Below are positions 7,204 to 15,915 of a DNA stretch of 34,973 nt, one piece after another. How positions within the stretch are numbered: position 1 is the stretch's first letter; each line of letters opens with the position of its first letter. The position numbers and the translations under genes were made by a program. Source of the DNA: Planctomycetota bacterium (GTDB taxonomy: Bacteria; Planctomycetota; UBA1135; GCA-002686595). Location of the stretch: NCBI GenBank assembly GCA_014237855.1, contig JABACD010000035.1, positions 1 through 34,973 of the forward strand. Reading direction: 5' to 3'. The notes below the pieces were generated by a model. That model had not been told where the DNA came from and did not search any database. It was given only the letters and a program-made list of their open reading frames with translations.

Positions 7204-8923
7204 GGTCAATCACCAGCACCTGATTGACCGCCAGGTCCTGCAGGCTGCGCTCGCTCCCGTCTGGCCAGCGGATCCGCAGTTCATCCACGCTCGAGGCATC
7301 ACCCAATCCGAAGTGGGCGCGCGGATCTGAACTGGACAGGTAGCTCGAATGCGAACGAATGGTCCTTCGTGAGACCTGCTCTCCCACGCGTACCTCCACG
7401 GTCGCTCCCAGCGCCGGTCCCCCTCCTGGAGTGCGAACGTCCACCATCAACCAGCTATTGTCAGCGCTACACTCGTTCCGAAGGACCTGGAGCTCTCCAC
7501 CATTGTTGGTCAGAACCAGGTCGAGGTCTCCATCCCCATCGAGGTCTCCGGCAGCGAGCGCTCTGCCCGCGCCGTTCTTTGCACCAAGGACCGCACCTAC
7601 CTGCTCCACGAACCTACCACCTTCGAGGCGGGCAAACTGGTCTGGCTCCGCATAGGGCTCCGCCTCGTGGATGCGCTCGGGCGTCAGGTTGACTCCACCA
7701 TTGGTCACATACACATCCAGCTGGCCGTCGTTGTCCTGGTCGAAGATTGCAGTCCCAAAGCCCGTCCAACGCGTCGACCATCCGGCAAGTCCCAGCCGCA
7801 TCGTGTCATCGACAAAGTGCCCGCCACGGTTGCGCAGGAAGAGGTGGCTCTGCCCGTGAATGTTGGTCACGAATAGATCCGGAAGGCCATCAGCATCCAG
7901 GTCCTCGCAGGCAATTCCCATTCCGGATATGGCAACACCGTGACCGTTGTAGGCACAACCCATCTCAAGAGCAGCATCCGCGAAGGTGCCATCCCCCAGG
8001 TTACGCCAGAGCATCGCGGGGGTCGCATCGTTGGCAACGTACAGATCTGTCAGGCCGTCTGCATCGAAGTCCGCTGCACATACCCCCAGTCCATTTCCGC
8101 GGTGCCCCTCGATCCCAGAGCTGGAAGTCACATCCTCGAAGCGGCCATCTCCCAGGTTGTGGTAGAGACGATCTTGGGCCGCCGCATCGTAGCTGGTTGG
8201 ATCACAGTAGTCCGGTACACCGGACATGAAGCAAGCGTGGTCGCTCTCGGGGGTCCAGTCGAGATAATTCGCCACGTAGAGATCGAGCAGGCCATCTCCG
8301 TCGTAGTCGAAGAAGACGGCACTCGTGCCAAAGCCCGTCTGCCCCAGTCCTGCCCTTGTGGTCACATCGACAAAACGACCGCCATCATTTCGCAGGAGCA
8401 CATCCGGCCCTAACCGCGAGATGTAGACATCAATATCCCCATCGCCATCGATGTCACCGCAGGCGACTCCATAGGAATAGCCCGGGACATCAGCTCCTAG
8501 CTCCCCAGCTACCTCCGAGAAGGTCGCACCATCGTTACGCCAGAGCTGCGCATGCTGAGTTGGGCCATCATCGAGCAAGGCCCCACCTCCAGCTGCGAAG
8601 ATGTCAAGGTCACCATCCTGATCAAAGTCGAACAGCCCTACGCCGGGGCCGATCTCCTCGGGAATGTAGAAGTCTCCACGAGCACCATTGTCATGCACCG
8701 ACAGGATTCCAAGCTCAAGGGTGATGTCCCGGAAGGCGGCGTCACCCTGGGCCCCTTGACTCTCTAGAGTTGCCCGGAAGTCCTCGGCCACCTGGGCCGG
8801 AGTGCGCTGTGCGGTCGCCTTGTGATAGGCCAGCCAGAGGCCAGGCAGGAGTGAGCCCCACACCAGTACAGGCAAGACCCGCTGGGCAATGCCTGGTGCC
8901 ACGGAGTCTGCGGGCGATGTCAT
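7196..8923 (-). CDS. CRTAC1/ASPIC-UnbV family seven-bladed propeller protein
   Basis: A 575-residue exported or membrane-anchored protein. The ATG at 8923 puts a hydrophobic segment (VLPVLVWGSLLPGLWLAY) near residues 17-34; the frame is open to 9034, but the extra codons are not signal-like. Seven FG-GAP/VCBS calcium-binding loops are visible, each with Asp-rich D-x-D-x-D-G-like ligands: FDFDQDGDLD, GDIDGDGDID, FDYDGDGLLD, ADFDADGLTD, EDLDADGLPD, FDQDNDGQLD and GDLDGDGDLD. Together they fit a seven-bladed beta propeller. The C-terminal 60-70 residues are the ASPIC/UnbV domain (SSYLSSSDPRAHFGLG, IRWPDGS). Family members resemble animal CRTAC1 and are extracellular; no enzymatic activity is established. 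Its 3' end overlaps the TPR gene. Confidence 0.93.
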   Translation of the reverse strand: MTSPADSVAPGIAQRVLPVLVWGSLLPGLWLAYHKATAQRTPAQVAEDFRATLESQGAQGDAAFRDITLELGILSVHDNGARGDFYIPEEIGPGVGLFDFDQDGDLDIFAAGGGALLDDGPTQHAQLWRNDGATFSEVAGELGADVPGYSYGVACGDIDGDGDIDVYISRLGPDVLLRNDGGRFVDVTTRAGLGQTGFGTSAVFFDYDGDGLLDLYVANYLDWTPESDHACFMSGVPDYCDPTSYDAAAQDRLYHNLGDGRFEDVTSSSGIEGHRGNGLGVCAADFDADGLTDLYVANDATPAMLWRNLGDGTFADAALEMGCAYNGHGVAISGMGIACEDLDADGLPDLFVTNIHGQSHLFLRNRGGHFVDDTMRLGLAGWSTRWTGFGTAIFDQDNDGQLDVYVTNGGVNLTPERIHEAEPYAEPDQFARLEGGRFVEQVGAVLGAKNGAGRALAAGDLDGDGDLDLVLTNNGGELQVLRNECSADNSWLMVDVRTPGGGPALGATVEVRVGEQVSRRTIRSHSSYLSSSDPRAHFGLGDASSVDELRIRWPDGSERSLQDLAVNQVLVIDHD

Positions 8924-9006
8924 GCGGTGGTCGTCGTTGAGGGGTTGTACATTGGCCGGACTTGCAGTCGCCCGCCCTCTGGGGAGTAGAGTATTACCGA
9001 AGAGGA

Positions 9007-9022
9007 GTGGGATTGTAATCCC
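9007..9022. promoter_or_regulatory. Operator-like dyad between divergent genes
   Basis: TGGGATT-GT-AATCCCA is a perfect 7-bp inverted repeat with a 2-bp spacer. It lies in the 211-base region between the propeller gene (minus, start 8923) and the acetyltransferase (plus, start 9135). Size and symmetry suit a dimeric repressor site controlling one or both genes, but only one copy is visible and no regulator gene is adjacent. Confidence 0.3.
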
Positions 9023-9134
9023 AGCAGGCTGCATATCCCTGGCCCAGGAGTTGCTCCATGGGGCATCTGGTGACCCACTTCCACTTGAACCATGAGTTCC
9101 TCCTTGGCCTTCTCACAGGGAAGCCAACCTCCTG

Positions 9135-9695
9135 ATGACCCCAAGATCCATGCCAAAGCCCAGGCCCCACGCCCAAGCTCCCAAGCTCTTCACAGCACGT
9201 CTCAGACTTCACCCCCTGTGTGTGACAGATGCAGAGGAGATGTTTGGGGTACTCGACGCAGAGCAACTGCACAGGTTCACTGGGGGACGGCCCCTGGAGC
9301 TCGAGGAACTACGTGAGAGGTATCGCGTGCTTGTCAGGGGCCACTCAGCAGACCACTCCCAGACCTGGATGAACTGGGTTGTACGTCTGGCTCCCGAGTA
9401 CAAGGCCGCCGGAACAGTACAGGCCACGATCACCCAGGAGTCCGGGGAGTCGCAGGCCGAGATTGCCTGGGTCGTTGGAGTTCCCTGGCAAGGACAGGGA
9501 GTCGCCAGTGAAGCAGCTCGATCCCTCGTGCAGTGGCTGGACGAACAGGGCATCGAGAGGATCTCGGCAAGCATTCACCCGGATCACCGGGCCTCCCAGA
9601 TTGTTGCCACTCGGTGTGGCATGAGGGTCACTGCTGAACGCAACGAAGAACAAGAGCAAATCTGGCGATTGACTCCGCGCGCACCGCGCCCCTGA
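9135..9695 (+). CDS. GNAT-family N-acetyltransferase (RimJ/RimL type)
   Basis: A 186-residue acetyl-CoA-dependent acetyltransferase of the kind that modifies protein N-termini or small amines. The fold starts at about residue 18 with the family-typical TARLRLHPLCVTDAEEMF. Residues about 79-113 are beta strands (WMNWVVRL, AGTVQATI, AEIAWVVG). The acetyl-CoA pyrophosphate loop is Q119-G-Q-G-V-A124, matching the Q/R-x-x-G-x-G/A motif. The tail IERISASIHPDHRASQIVATRCGM is the usual C-terminal part. ATG at 9135 or 9150 is possible; neither has a strong ribosome-binding site. The acceptor substrate is unknown. It converges on the phosphodiesterase gene, with only three bases between the two stop codons. 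Confidence 0.9.
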   Translation: MTPRSMPKPRPHAQAPKLFTARLRLHPLCVTDAEEMFGVLDAEQLHRFTGGRPLELEELRERYRVLVRGHSADHSQTWMNWVVRLAPEYKAAGTVQATITQESGESQAEIAWVVGVPWQGQGVASEAARSLVQWLDEQGIERISASIHPDHRASQIVATRCGMRVTAERNEEQEQIWRLTPRAPRP

Positions 9696-9698
9696 CCC

Positions 9699-11972
9699 TC
9701 ACTGCCAGGTGACGCTCAGACCATTGGTCAGATTGAAGCCAGCTTGCTGGGCAGCCAGATCTCGGTGCCAGAACTGGAAGTTCCAGTTCGTTCCCGGCTG
9801 AAAGAGGCCCAGGGCTGGAGCTGCGCCCAGATCAACTTCCCTGGTGACAACGCCACCTGAGCTGGTGATGATCGGCGGATTCAGTCGCACGATTCCTCCA
9901 GTCACGCAGCGCAGACCATCGCCGAAGGGGATGCTGCTCTGGAGGGGTCCGGTGAAGAACAGTCCAGGCACCTGTGGTGGCAGGCCAACTGAAGCGAGCT
10001 GGAAATCATCCGCCAGAAGCAGCGTGCTCCCCGTAGCAAGAACCTCCGCTCCGGGCCCCACACTGTTGGGCAGTCCCTGACAGTAGCTGACTCCAACAAA
10101 AGTCCGAGGACCCTCCTGATAGAGGGCGAGTACCTCTGCATCCCCCAGGGTGCGTCGCCAGATCCGCAGGCTGTCGATCGATGCGTTCAGCGGGATACCG
10201 TAGCCAAGGGTTCCATCCTGCCCCACGGCCGTCGGCATGCCAGAATCAATCATTCCCTGGCCCACGAGCGAGCGCACCCCCAGGAGGTTCCCATCCTGAT
10301 AGAACCGCGCATCACCATCGCGATCATGCGAGATCACGATCTGGTGCCAGGCCCCATCCCCGATCGCGCCGGCAGCGTCGTAGTCAAGACGCGAGTCGTC
10401 TGTGCCCCGGTAGTTCCACTGCCAGTGCGTACCATTGGGATCCAGAGCAATGATCCAGCCAATGTTCGATCCGCTCACCCAGTCCTTGTTCGAGGCCAGC
10501 ACCGGATCCGAGGACCAACCGGAGGCTCGCACCCAGAGCCCCACGGTGAAGTCAGTGGAGACGCCCAGATCCAGATCCGAGGGATTGCCAAGGGTCACAA
10601 AAGAGCCGCTCCCATCCAGATCCAACGCTTGCCCGCCCAGACCACCTGTGTAGCCCGGACTGCCGATACCAAGACCATCATTACCGCGGCCCGAGTGATC
10701 GATGAGGTTCCCCTCGAAGTCGAGGGCCAGTACCAGGTCATCCAGGCGTTCTCCAACCGTTGTAAAGCTCCAGACTTCACCCGTGACGGTTGACTGAGCT
10801 GTCACCGTGTCCACGCGCCAGTAGTAGGTAGTCTCTGCCGCCAGCTGGGGAGGCGTCCAGCTTGGCAGGAGCTGCGAACCCTGATGGTCCCCAGGGCCCA
10901 GGTTTGGCTGGACTCCAAAGTAGACCTCGTGTGCTGTCGCATTCGCACCGGGGAACCAGCTCAAGGTCGGGCTCTTCGAGATGTTTCCCTCGCCATCCGC
11001 TGGCACCGGCGAGCTGGCGCTCACCTCGGGATAACCAAAGGCATCGAACTCGTACCCCCAGGCGCCCTGGACATCGATTCCCAGATGCCTCAACACAGTC
11101 GGAGGGACCGCCGCCTGTCCAGGCCCCTGGGAAAGGACAAAGCCGGCCGGCACCTCTCCGCCACTGGCCAACATCCAGATCCGACGCTCACCAGGGCTCT
11201 GTCCGCCATGGCTGGTTCCAAGTCCACCATGATCGGTCGTCACGATCACCAGCCAATCCTCGTTCACATAGTTGGGCCGGTTTTGAATCGCGCCCCAGAC
11301 ATTACCGATGTGGTTGTCTGTAGCTTCGATCGCCTGAATGTAGTTCGCATTGCCGGGACTGAACCCCGAACCATGCCCGGCGTGGTCGACATCGTCAAAG
11401 TGCAGGAACAACACCGTAGGATCGGCACTGAAGACGTGTGCGACTGCGGCGTTCTCAACGGCTTGACCGGAATCCGCAACGTTCTGTGTGAAGTCAGCAA
11501 GTCCGGCAAATGGAGTCAACAGGCTCTGGTTGATCGGATGCCACTGAACGATCGAAGATAGGTAGCTGGCTGGCTGTGCATCGCGCACTCGCTTGAAGAA
11601 GTGAGGATAAGCCACGAAGTTACCGCTCGAGAATTCTCCATTACTGGCAACACCATGCTTGTCCACCCAGACTCCAGTGCAGATGCTGGACCAGCCGGGG
11701 CCGGAAGAGGTGGCCTGGTGAGAGGGATCGCCAGCATTGGGGCTCCCACCGGCGAAGGCGTCGAAGGTAGCGACCCCCGCAGCCATCAAGCTGTCCATGT
11801 TGGGTGTACTGGCGACCTGCAGGGCATCCGGACGGCAACCATCGATGCCTATCACAAGCACATGACGGGAGATCGGGCCTGTTCCCGGCAGTGCAGTCCT
11901 GGATGCCGAAGCTCCTGGCGGAAAGATCAGCAGCAGAGCGAAGGCCACCAAGCTCGGAGTAACTCTCATCAT
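9699..11972 (-). CDS. Secreted type I phosphodiesterase/nucleotide-pyrophosphatase-like protein with LamG domain
   Basis: A 757-residue exported multidomain protein. The start is ATG 11972 (or 11969), with AGGA just upstream. A signal peptide occupies residues 1-24. Residues about 35-300 are an alkaline-phosphatase-superfamily domain: D44 in IGIDGCRPD, a probable Ser nucleophile (about S90) in SGPGWSSICTG, D193/D196 and H200 in FDDVDHAGH, and D247/H248 in TTDHG. Such domains hydrolyse phosphodiester or pyrophosphate bonds using two zinc ions. Next comes a fibronectin/Ig-like module (about 320-410, TYYWRVDTV), then a LamG/concanavalin-like domain (about 415-620) with FEGNLIDHSGRGNDG and WHQIVISHDRDG. 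The last 128 residues (YCQGLPNSVGPGAEV onward) are the domain shared with the protease at 3921-5636. LamG suggests binding to glycans or surface polymers; the substrate is unknown. Confidence 0.93.
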   Translation of the reverse strand: MMRVTPSLVAFALLLIFPPGASASRTALPGTGPISRHVLVIGIDGCRPDALQVASTPNMDSLMAAGVATFDAFAGGSPNAGDPSHQATSSGPGWSSICTGVWVDKHGVASNGEFSSGNFVAYPHFFKRVRDAQPASYLSSIVQWHPINQSLLTPFAGLADFTQNVADSGQAVENAAVAHVFSADPTVLFLHFDDVDHAGHGSGFSPGNANYIQAIEATDNHIGNVWGAIQNRPNYVNEDWLVIVTTDHGGLGTSHGGQSPGERRIWMLASGGEVPAGFVLSQGPGQAAVPPTVLRHLGIDVQGAWGYEFDAFGYPEVSASSPVPADGEGNISKSPTLSWFPGANATAHEVYFGVQPNLGPGDHQGSQLLPSWTPPQLAAETTYYWRVDTVTAQSTVTGEVWSFTTVGERLDDLVLALDFEGNLIDHSGRGNDGLGIGSPGYTGGLGGQALDLDGSGSFVTLGNPSDLDLGVSTDFTVGLWVRASGWSSDPVLASNKDWVSGSNIGWIIALDPNGTHWQWNYRGTDDSRLDYDAAGAIGDGAWHQIVISHDRDGDARFYQDGNLLGVRSLVGQGMIDSGMPTAVGQDGTLGYGIPLNASIDSLRIWRRTLGDAEVLALYQEGPRTFVGVSYCQGLPNSVGPGAEVLATGSTLLLADDFQLASVGLPPQVPGLFFTGPLQSSIPFGDGLRCVTGGIVRLNPPIITSSGGVVTREVDLGAAPALGLFQPGTNWNFQFWHRDLAAQQAGFNLTNGLSVTWQ

Positions 11973-12133
11973 CAAATCCTAGCACGGACAGACAAAGTGT
12001 GGCGCTAACTGAAGGAGGATGGCTCCTACTCGTCAATGGTCACTCATGCGGCCCAGCTAGTGGCGCCCCGGAGAGGAACTCACTTCGTGTTACGCAGCAT
12101 TGAGATGCCTTCTCGATACTCCGGACCGCTGCC

Positions 12134-15100
12134 TTACCTGAGACCCTCATCAGGTGCCTTCTCCTGATGAGCATCCAGAATTGCTTGCCACTTGGCGGCA
12201 TCCTCATCATGCCCCCTGAAGGGAGCGCTGGTATGCCAGGAGGTGTAGTGATTGACCAGTTGGACCAGGACGGTGCTGACTCGATCTGCAACCAACAGGT
12301 CATCGGGGGAGGCAGCCGCAGCCTCCATGAGTTCGTCTGTCGCTTCCAGCAGCAGCGACTCTCCTTCCTCGAAGCGCCCTTGTCCTGACATTGCAAGACC
12401 AAGACTCGCGAGCGCTGACCAGACTTCAGGGCCGGGCTCACCTATCGCACCCATGAAGATCTCGACTGATTCTAGCAGTGATTCTTCTGCTAGCTCGAAC
12501 TCACCAACGCACACTCTGAACTCGCCCAATCGCTTGAGAGCTCTGGCCAGCTCCAAACCCTGGCCAGCTTGGGAGGTATTCTCGACCAGGTTCAGCAATT
12601 CAGCTCGAAGGACACTCGTCACTCTCAGAACTTCTGGATCACCCTCATCGAAGACTCGGCAGCAAATAGCCACCAGCTCTGCATAGAAGTCCAAGGACTC
12701 TTCATGCCTGCCCAGCTCTCGCTGCGTAACCGCAAGATTCTCGAGAGAGGAGCGCACTAATTCATGCTCGCTATCTATCAAGATGCGGCTCCGCTCATTG
12801 GCTTCACGAAAGAGCTCTTCGGCCTCTTCTATCTTGCCCTGATTGAAGAGGGTGACCCCAAGCAACAGCATCGTCTCCAAGGTCTCTGGCTGTCCGGGGC
12901 CGAGCTGTTCACGTTTAGCCGCGAGAACCTCCTTGTATCCAAGCTCTGCCTCGCCGAGCCGACCTTCCTTGGACCTCAGCGCCGCCAGATTACTGATGAG
13001 CCCGAGGGTCTTATGATGACCATCTCCCAGGACTCGACGACATCCCTCGACGGCTTCCAAAATGTAGGCCTCGGCCTGGGCAACCTCTCCCAGATCGAAT
13101 AGCACGGCTCCCAGGGATCCCATCGCCTTGATGCTCTGGGCGGCGTCAGGTCCAAGGATCCGGCGATACTCTCGGAGCAGTTCACGGAAACAGCCCTCGG
13201 CCAACGCATTCTCACCTCTAGCAAAGTGAAAAGATCCAAGGTGATCCAAGGCACTCAGTGCGCTCATGCTGTCCTCGCCCGCAACCCGGCGTGAACGCTC
13301 AAGAGCTTCAAGGATCAATGCCTCGGCATCAGCCATGCGACCGAGATCCCTCAGGACCTGCGCGTACTGCAACATCACACTCCACGTGTCATCATGATCC
13401 TTGCCCAAGCTCTCAATTCGACCGGCCAGGCATTCTTCGTAGTACTCGAGTGACTCGACCAGTAAGCCCTGCCCATTCTTCAGAACGGCTAGATTCCATA
13501 GAGCCGTAAGCGTCTTGGGGTGCCTCTTGCCCAGCTCACGACTCTGATATTCCAGGATCTCCAGCATGTAGGGCTCCGCCTTGAGAAATGCTCCCCTTTC
13601 CATCATCATCGATGCGACATTCCTGGTCGCAGCTCGCGACTCTGCTGCATCAGGACCAAGAAGGGCTACATAGGCCTGCTGGGTGGCAAGCATGAGTGCC
13701 TCTCCCTCCCCCCGCTTGCCTACGTGGTGGAGTGACCGGGCCATTCGATTCTGCGCCGCGAGGGTGAGCAGATCATCCTTCCCCAGGAGACCGACACTGA
13801 TCTCGTAGGCTTCGCGGGCAATGGCCACCCCGCTTGCAGTGTCCATCGACTGGTAGTAGAGATCTTCCAAGACCAGCATTGCCTCGAGAGTTCTCCGATC
13901 CTCATTGCCGTGGATTCGCCGGCAGATTTCGAGATACTCCTTGCAAAGGGGTTCTGCCTCTTGATACCTCCCAGCCAAGACCAGCACGCTGGCCAGAGAC
14001 TCGAGCGAGCGCAGGGCCTCCTCACTCTCGGGCCCTAATTCCTCACGCTGAATTTCCAGCGCTCTCCGGATAGGCTGATCAGACATGGCCACCATGCCAA
14101 GGTTTGCCATGGTAGTACTCGTCGAAGATAGCAGCTGAGCCTGCACCAGCGGCTGCTCGGCAAACTGCTCCTCGATATTCATGAGACCTGGCTCGAAGAA
14201 GCTCTTACGCAGGGCATCCACCGCGAGGTCCGTGAAGTTCACCTTGGTGAGGGACTGCTCCACTGCACCCCGATCCACATCACCAACCGCAGCTAGCAAC
14301 TCATCTCTAAGATTCGACCCCATCAGGCTCGGGTCAATGTCACTCAGCTGGTTCACCTGAAACTGTACGACCCGCCACAGATCATCTGCTCGCTCCTCCG
14401 CCACGGACTCTGCCAGGACAGCCCGCTCCGCCTCCTGCTGTGCTTTTGACTCTGCGCGATGGGCCCGGTCCGCGCTTTCCTCTGCAGCAATCCGCTGCTG
14501 TTCTTCTTGCACTAGAGCACTGGCCTTCGCCGTGAGCGCAACATCAAGCGCACGATTAGCCTGTCTGGTCTTAAACCACCCCAGGCCAGTCCCAATGGTG
14601 CCAGCGACAAGCAAGACCAAGGCCAAGGCGGCGAAAGCCAGGGCTCTCTTGTGCCGTTTTACCATCTTACTCAGACGGTAGACCGTACTCGGAGGTGCAG
14701 CAGCAACCGGTTCGCTCTTGAGGTGGCTCCGGATATCTCCCGCAAGCCCGCTCACCGTCTCGTAGCGACGGGTACGATCCTTCTCAAGCGCTCTCATCAC
14801 GATCCAATCCAGATCGCCCTTCAGAGAACTGCACAGAAGCCTGCCCTCCGTCCTTCGCATCCTGGCGATCGAGTCAGAACTCTCCCTAAGATCACTTACC
14901 CGGGTTGACGGGGTCTCTGGATCGTCTTCGCAGATCTTACGCAGCACTTCGGCATAACCGGTCTGAAGTGTTTTCTTGAGATCAAAGGGCTTCGTTCCGG
15001 TCAGCAATTCATAGAGCAAGACCCCCAGCGAGTACACATCTGCACGGGTGTCTATATCCATGCCCCCCTTCTGTGCCTGCTCTGGTGCCATGTACTCCGG

Positions 15101-15736
15101 CGTCCCCATTACCTGGGACAGCTGGGTGTGGATACTCTGGTCAGTCAGTTCGCTACTGGTCGCCTTGGCGATACCAAAGTCAATAACCTTCGGCACGGGA
15201 TCGCTATCCTGCATCCTTACCAGCACGTTGGATGGTTTCACATCACGGTGAATGATCCCCTTGTGGTGCGCGTGCTGAATTGCCTCACAAACGAGACAGA
15301 AGAGCTCCAGGCGCGCTTCAATATCGAGCTTGGCCTGATCGCAGTATTCCGTGATAGGTACGCCGCTGACCAGCTCCATCACGAAGAAAGGACGCCCGCT
15401 CTCAGTTGCTCCCGCATCGAAGACCTTCGCAATCCCCGGATGGTCCATCAGCGCGAGCGCCTGCCGCTCTGCCTCGAAGCGGGCCACGACCTCTCTCGTG
15501 TCCATCCCAAGCTTGACTATCTTGAGCGCGACTCGACGCCTGACGGGCTCAGACTGCTGGGCCAGCCAAACCGTCCCCATCCCACCTTCGCCAACTTCCT
15601 CTACCAGCTTGTAGGGCCCGATTCGATCTCCAGCGCCTGCGGCTCCAAGGTTGGAGGCCGCTGACATGTCTTCAATCTCTCTACCCGCTGCTCGTCCTGC
15701 TTGCTGGTCCTCGGAACGCCCTTCATTCTCCATCAT
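12134..15736 (-). CDS. Transmembrane Ser/Thr protein kinase with large TPR sensor region
   Basis: A 1200-residue bacterial Hanks-type kinase if started at ATG 15736. The frame is open to 15829, and an ATG at 15667 is equally possible; none has a clear ribosome-binding site. The kinase domain lies at about residues 43-310, with all key elements: glycine loop GEGGMG, K72 in VALK, HRDVKPSN (D165), DFG (D186) and APE (E219). One transmembrane helix follows at about 365-387, after KRHKR. A coiled coil comes next (about 390-450, rich in Ala, Glu, Gln and Arg). From about 500 to the end there is a long series of kinesin-light-chain-like TPR repeats of about 42 residues (for example GRLGEAELGYKEVLAAKREQLG). 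This architecture, with cytoplasmic kinase and repeat-rich far side, is abundant in Planctomycetota and presumably senses protein partners. The substrates are unknown. It lies downstream of the chitinase-like gene on the same strand. Confidence 0.96.
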   Translation of the reverse strand: MMENEGRSEDQQAGRAAGREIEDMSAASNLGAAGAGDRIGPYKLVEEVGEGGMGTVWLAQQSEPVRRRVALKIVKLGMDTREVVARFEAERQALALMDHPGIAKVFDAGATESGRPFFVMELVSGVPITEYCDQAKLDIEARLELFCLVCEAIQHAHHKGIIHRDVKPSNVLVRMQDSDPVPKVIDFGIAKATSSELTDQSIHTQLSQVMGTPEYMAPEQAQKGGMDIDTRADVYSLGVLLYELLTGTKPFDLKKTLQTGYAEVLRKICEDDPETPSTRVSDLRESSDSIARMRRTEGRLLCSSLKGDLDWIVMRALEKDRTRRYETVSGLAGDIRSHLKSEPVAAAPPSTVYRLSKMVKRHKRALAFAALALVLLVAGTIGTGLGWFKTRQANRALDVALTAKASALVQEEQQRIAAEESADRAHRAESKAQQEAERAVLAESVAEERADDLWRVVQFQVNQLSDIDPSLMGSNLRDELLAAVGDVDRGAVEQSLTKVNFTDLAVDALRKSFFEPGLMNIEEQFAEQPLVQAQLLSSTSTTMANLGMVAMSDQPIRRALEIQREELGPESEEALRSLESLASVLVLAGRYQEAEPLCKEYLEICRRIHGNEDRRTLEAMLVLEDLYYQSMDTASGVAIAREAYEISVGLLGKDDLLTLAAQNRMARSLHHVGKRGEGEALMLATQQAYVALLGPDAAESRAATRNVASMMMERGAFLKAEPYMLEILEYQSRELGKRHPKTLTALWNLAVLKNGQGLLVESLEYYEECLAGRIESLGKDHDDTWSVMLQYAQVLRDLGRMADAEALILEALERSRRVAGEDSMSALSALDHLGSFHFARGENALAEGCFRELLREYRRILGPDAAQSIKAMGSLGAVLFDLGEVAQAEAYILEAVEGCRRVLGDGHHKTLGLISNLAALRSKEGRLGEAELGYKEVLAAKREQLGPGQPETLETMLLLGVTLFNQGKIEEAEELFREANERSRILIDSEHELVRSSLENLAVTQRELGRHEESLDFYAELVAICCRVFDEGDPEVLRVTSVLRAELLNLVENTSQAGQGLELARALKRLGEFRVCVGEFELAEESLLESVEIFMGAIGEPGPEVWSALASLGLAMSGQGRFEEGESLLLEATDELMEAAAASPDDLLVADRVSTVLVQLVNHYTSWHTSAPFRGHDEDAAKWQAILDAHQEKAPDEGLR
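12146..12171 (-). other. Perfect inverted repeat inside the kinase gene's last codons
   Basis: CTCATCAGG (12146-12154) and CCTGATGAG (12163-12171) form a 9-bp perfect stem with an 8-base loop, ending 10 bases before the kinase stop codon. It could act as a stop-proximal terminator or RNA-stability hairpin. No T tract follows, and it may be chance within coding sequence. Confidence 0.3.
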
Positions 15737-15915
15737 TGTGGATTCCAGTCTAGCCTGACATCCGCTCACGCAGCCCTGGCCATCACCCACAATCTCCGAA
15801 AACCCCTCACACGGTACAGTGTCCACCACACATCGTGGATCAGGCCCGTGTGAGCGCAGTCCAACACGCTCCTTGTTCTCATTTCATTGATCCCGGCCCA
15901 ACCTAGCCCTGGCCG

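Noticed and set aside
9011..9024. Bases TGTAATCCCAGCA resemble the core of the human Alu repeat, hinting at contamination
   Set aside because: The match is about 13 bases only, with bacterial genes immediately on both sides; chance is the simplest explanation.
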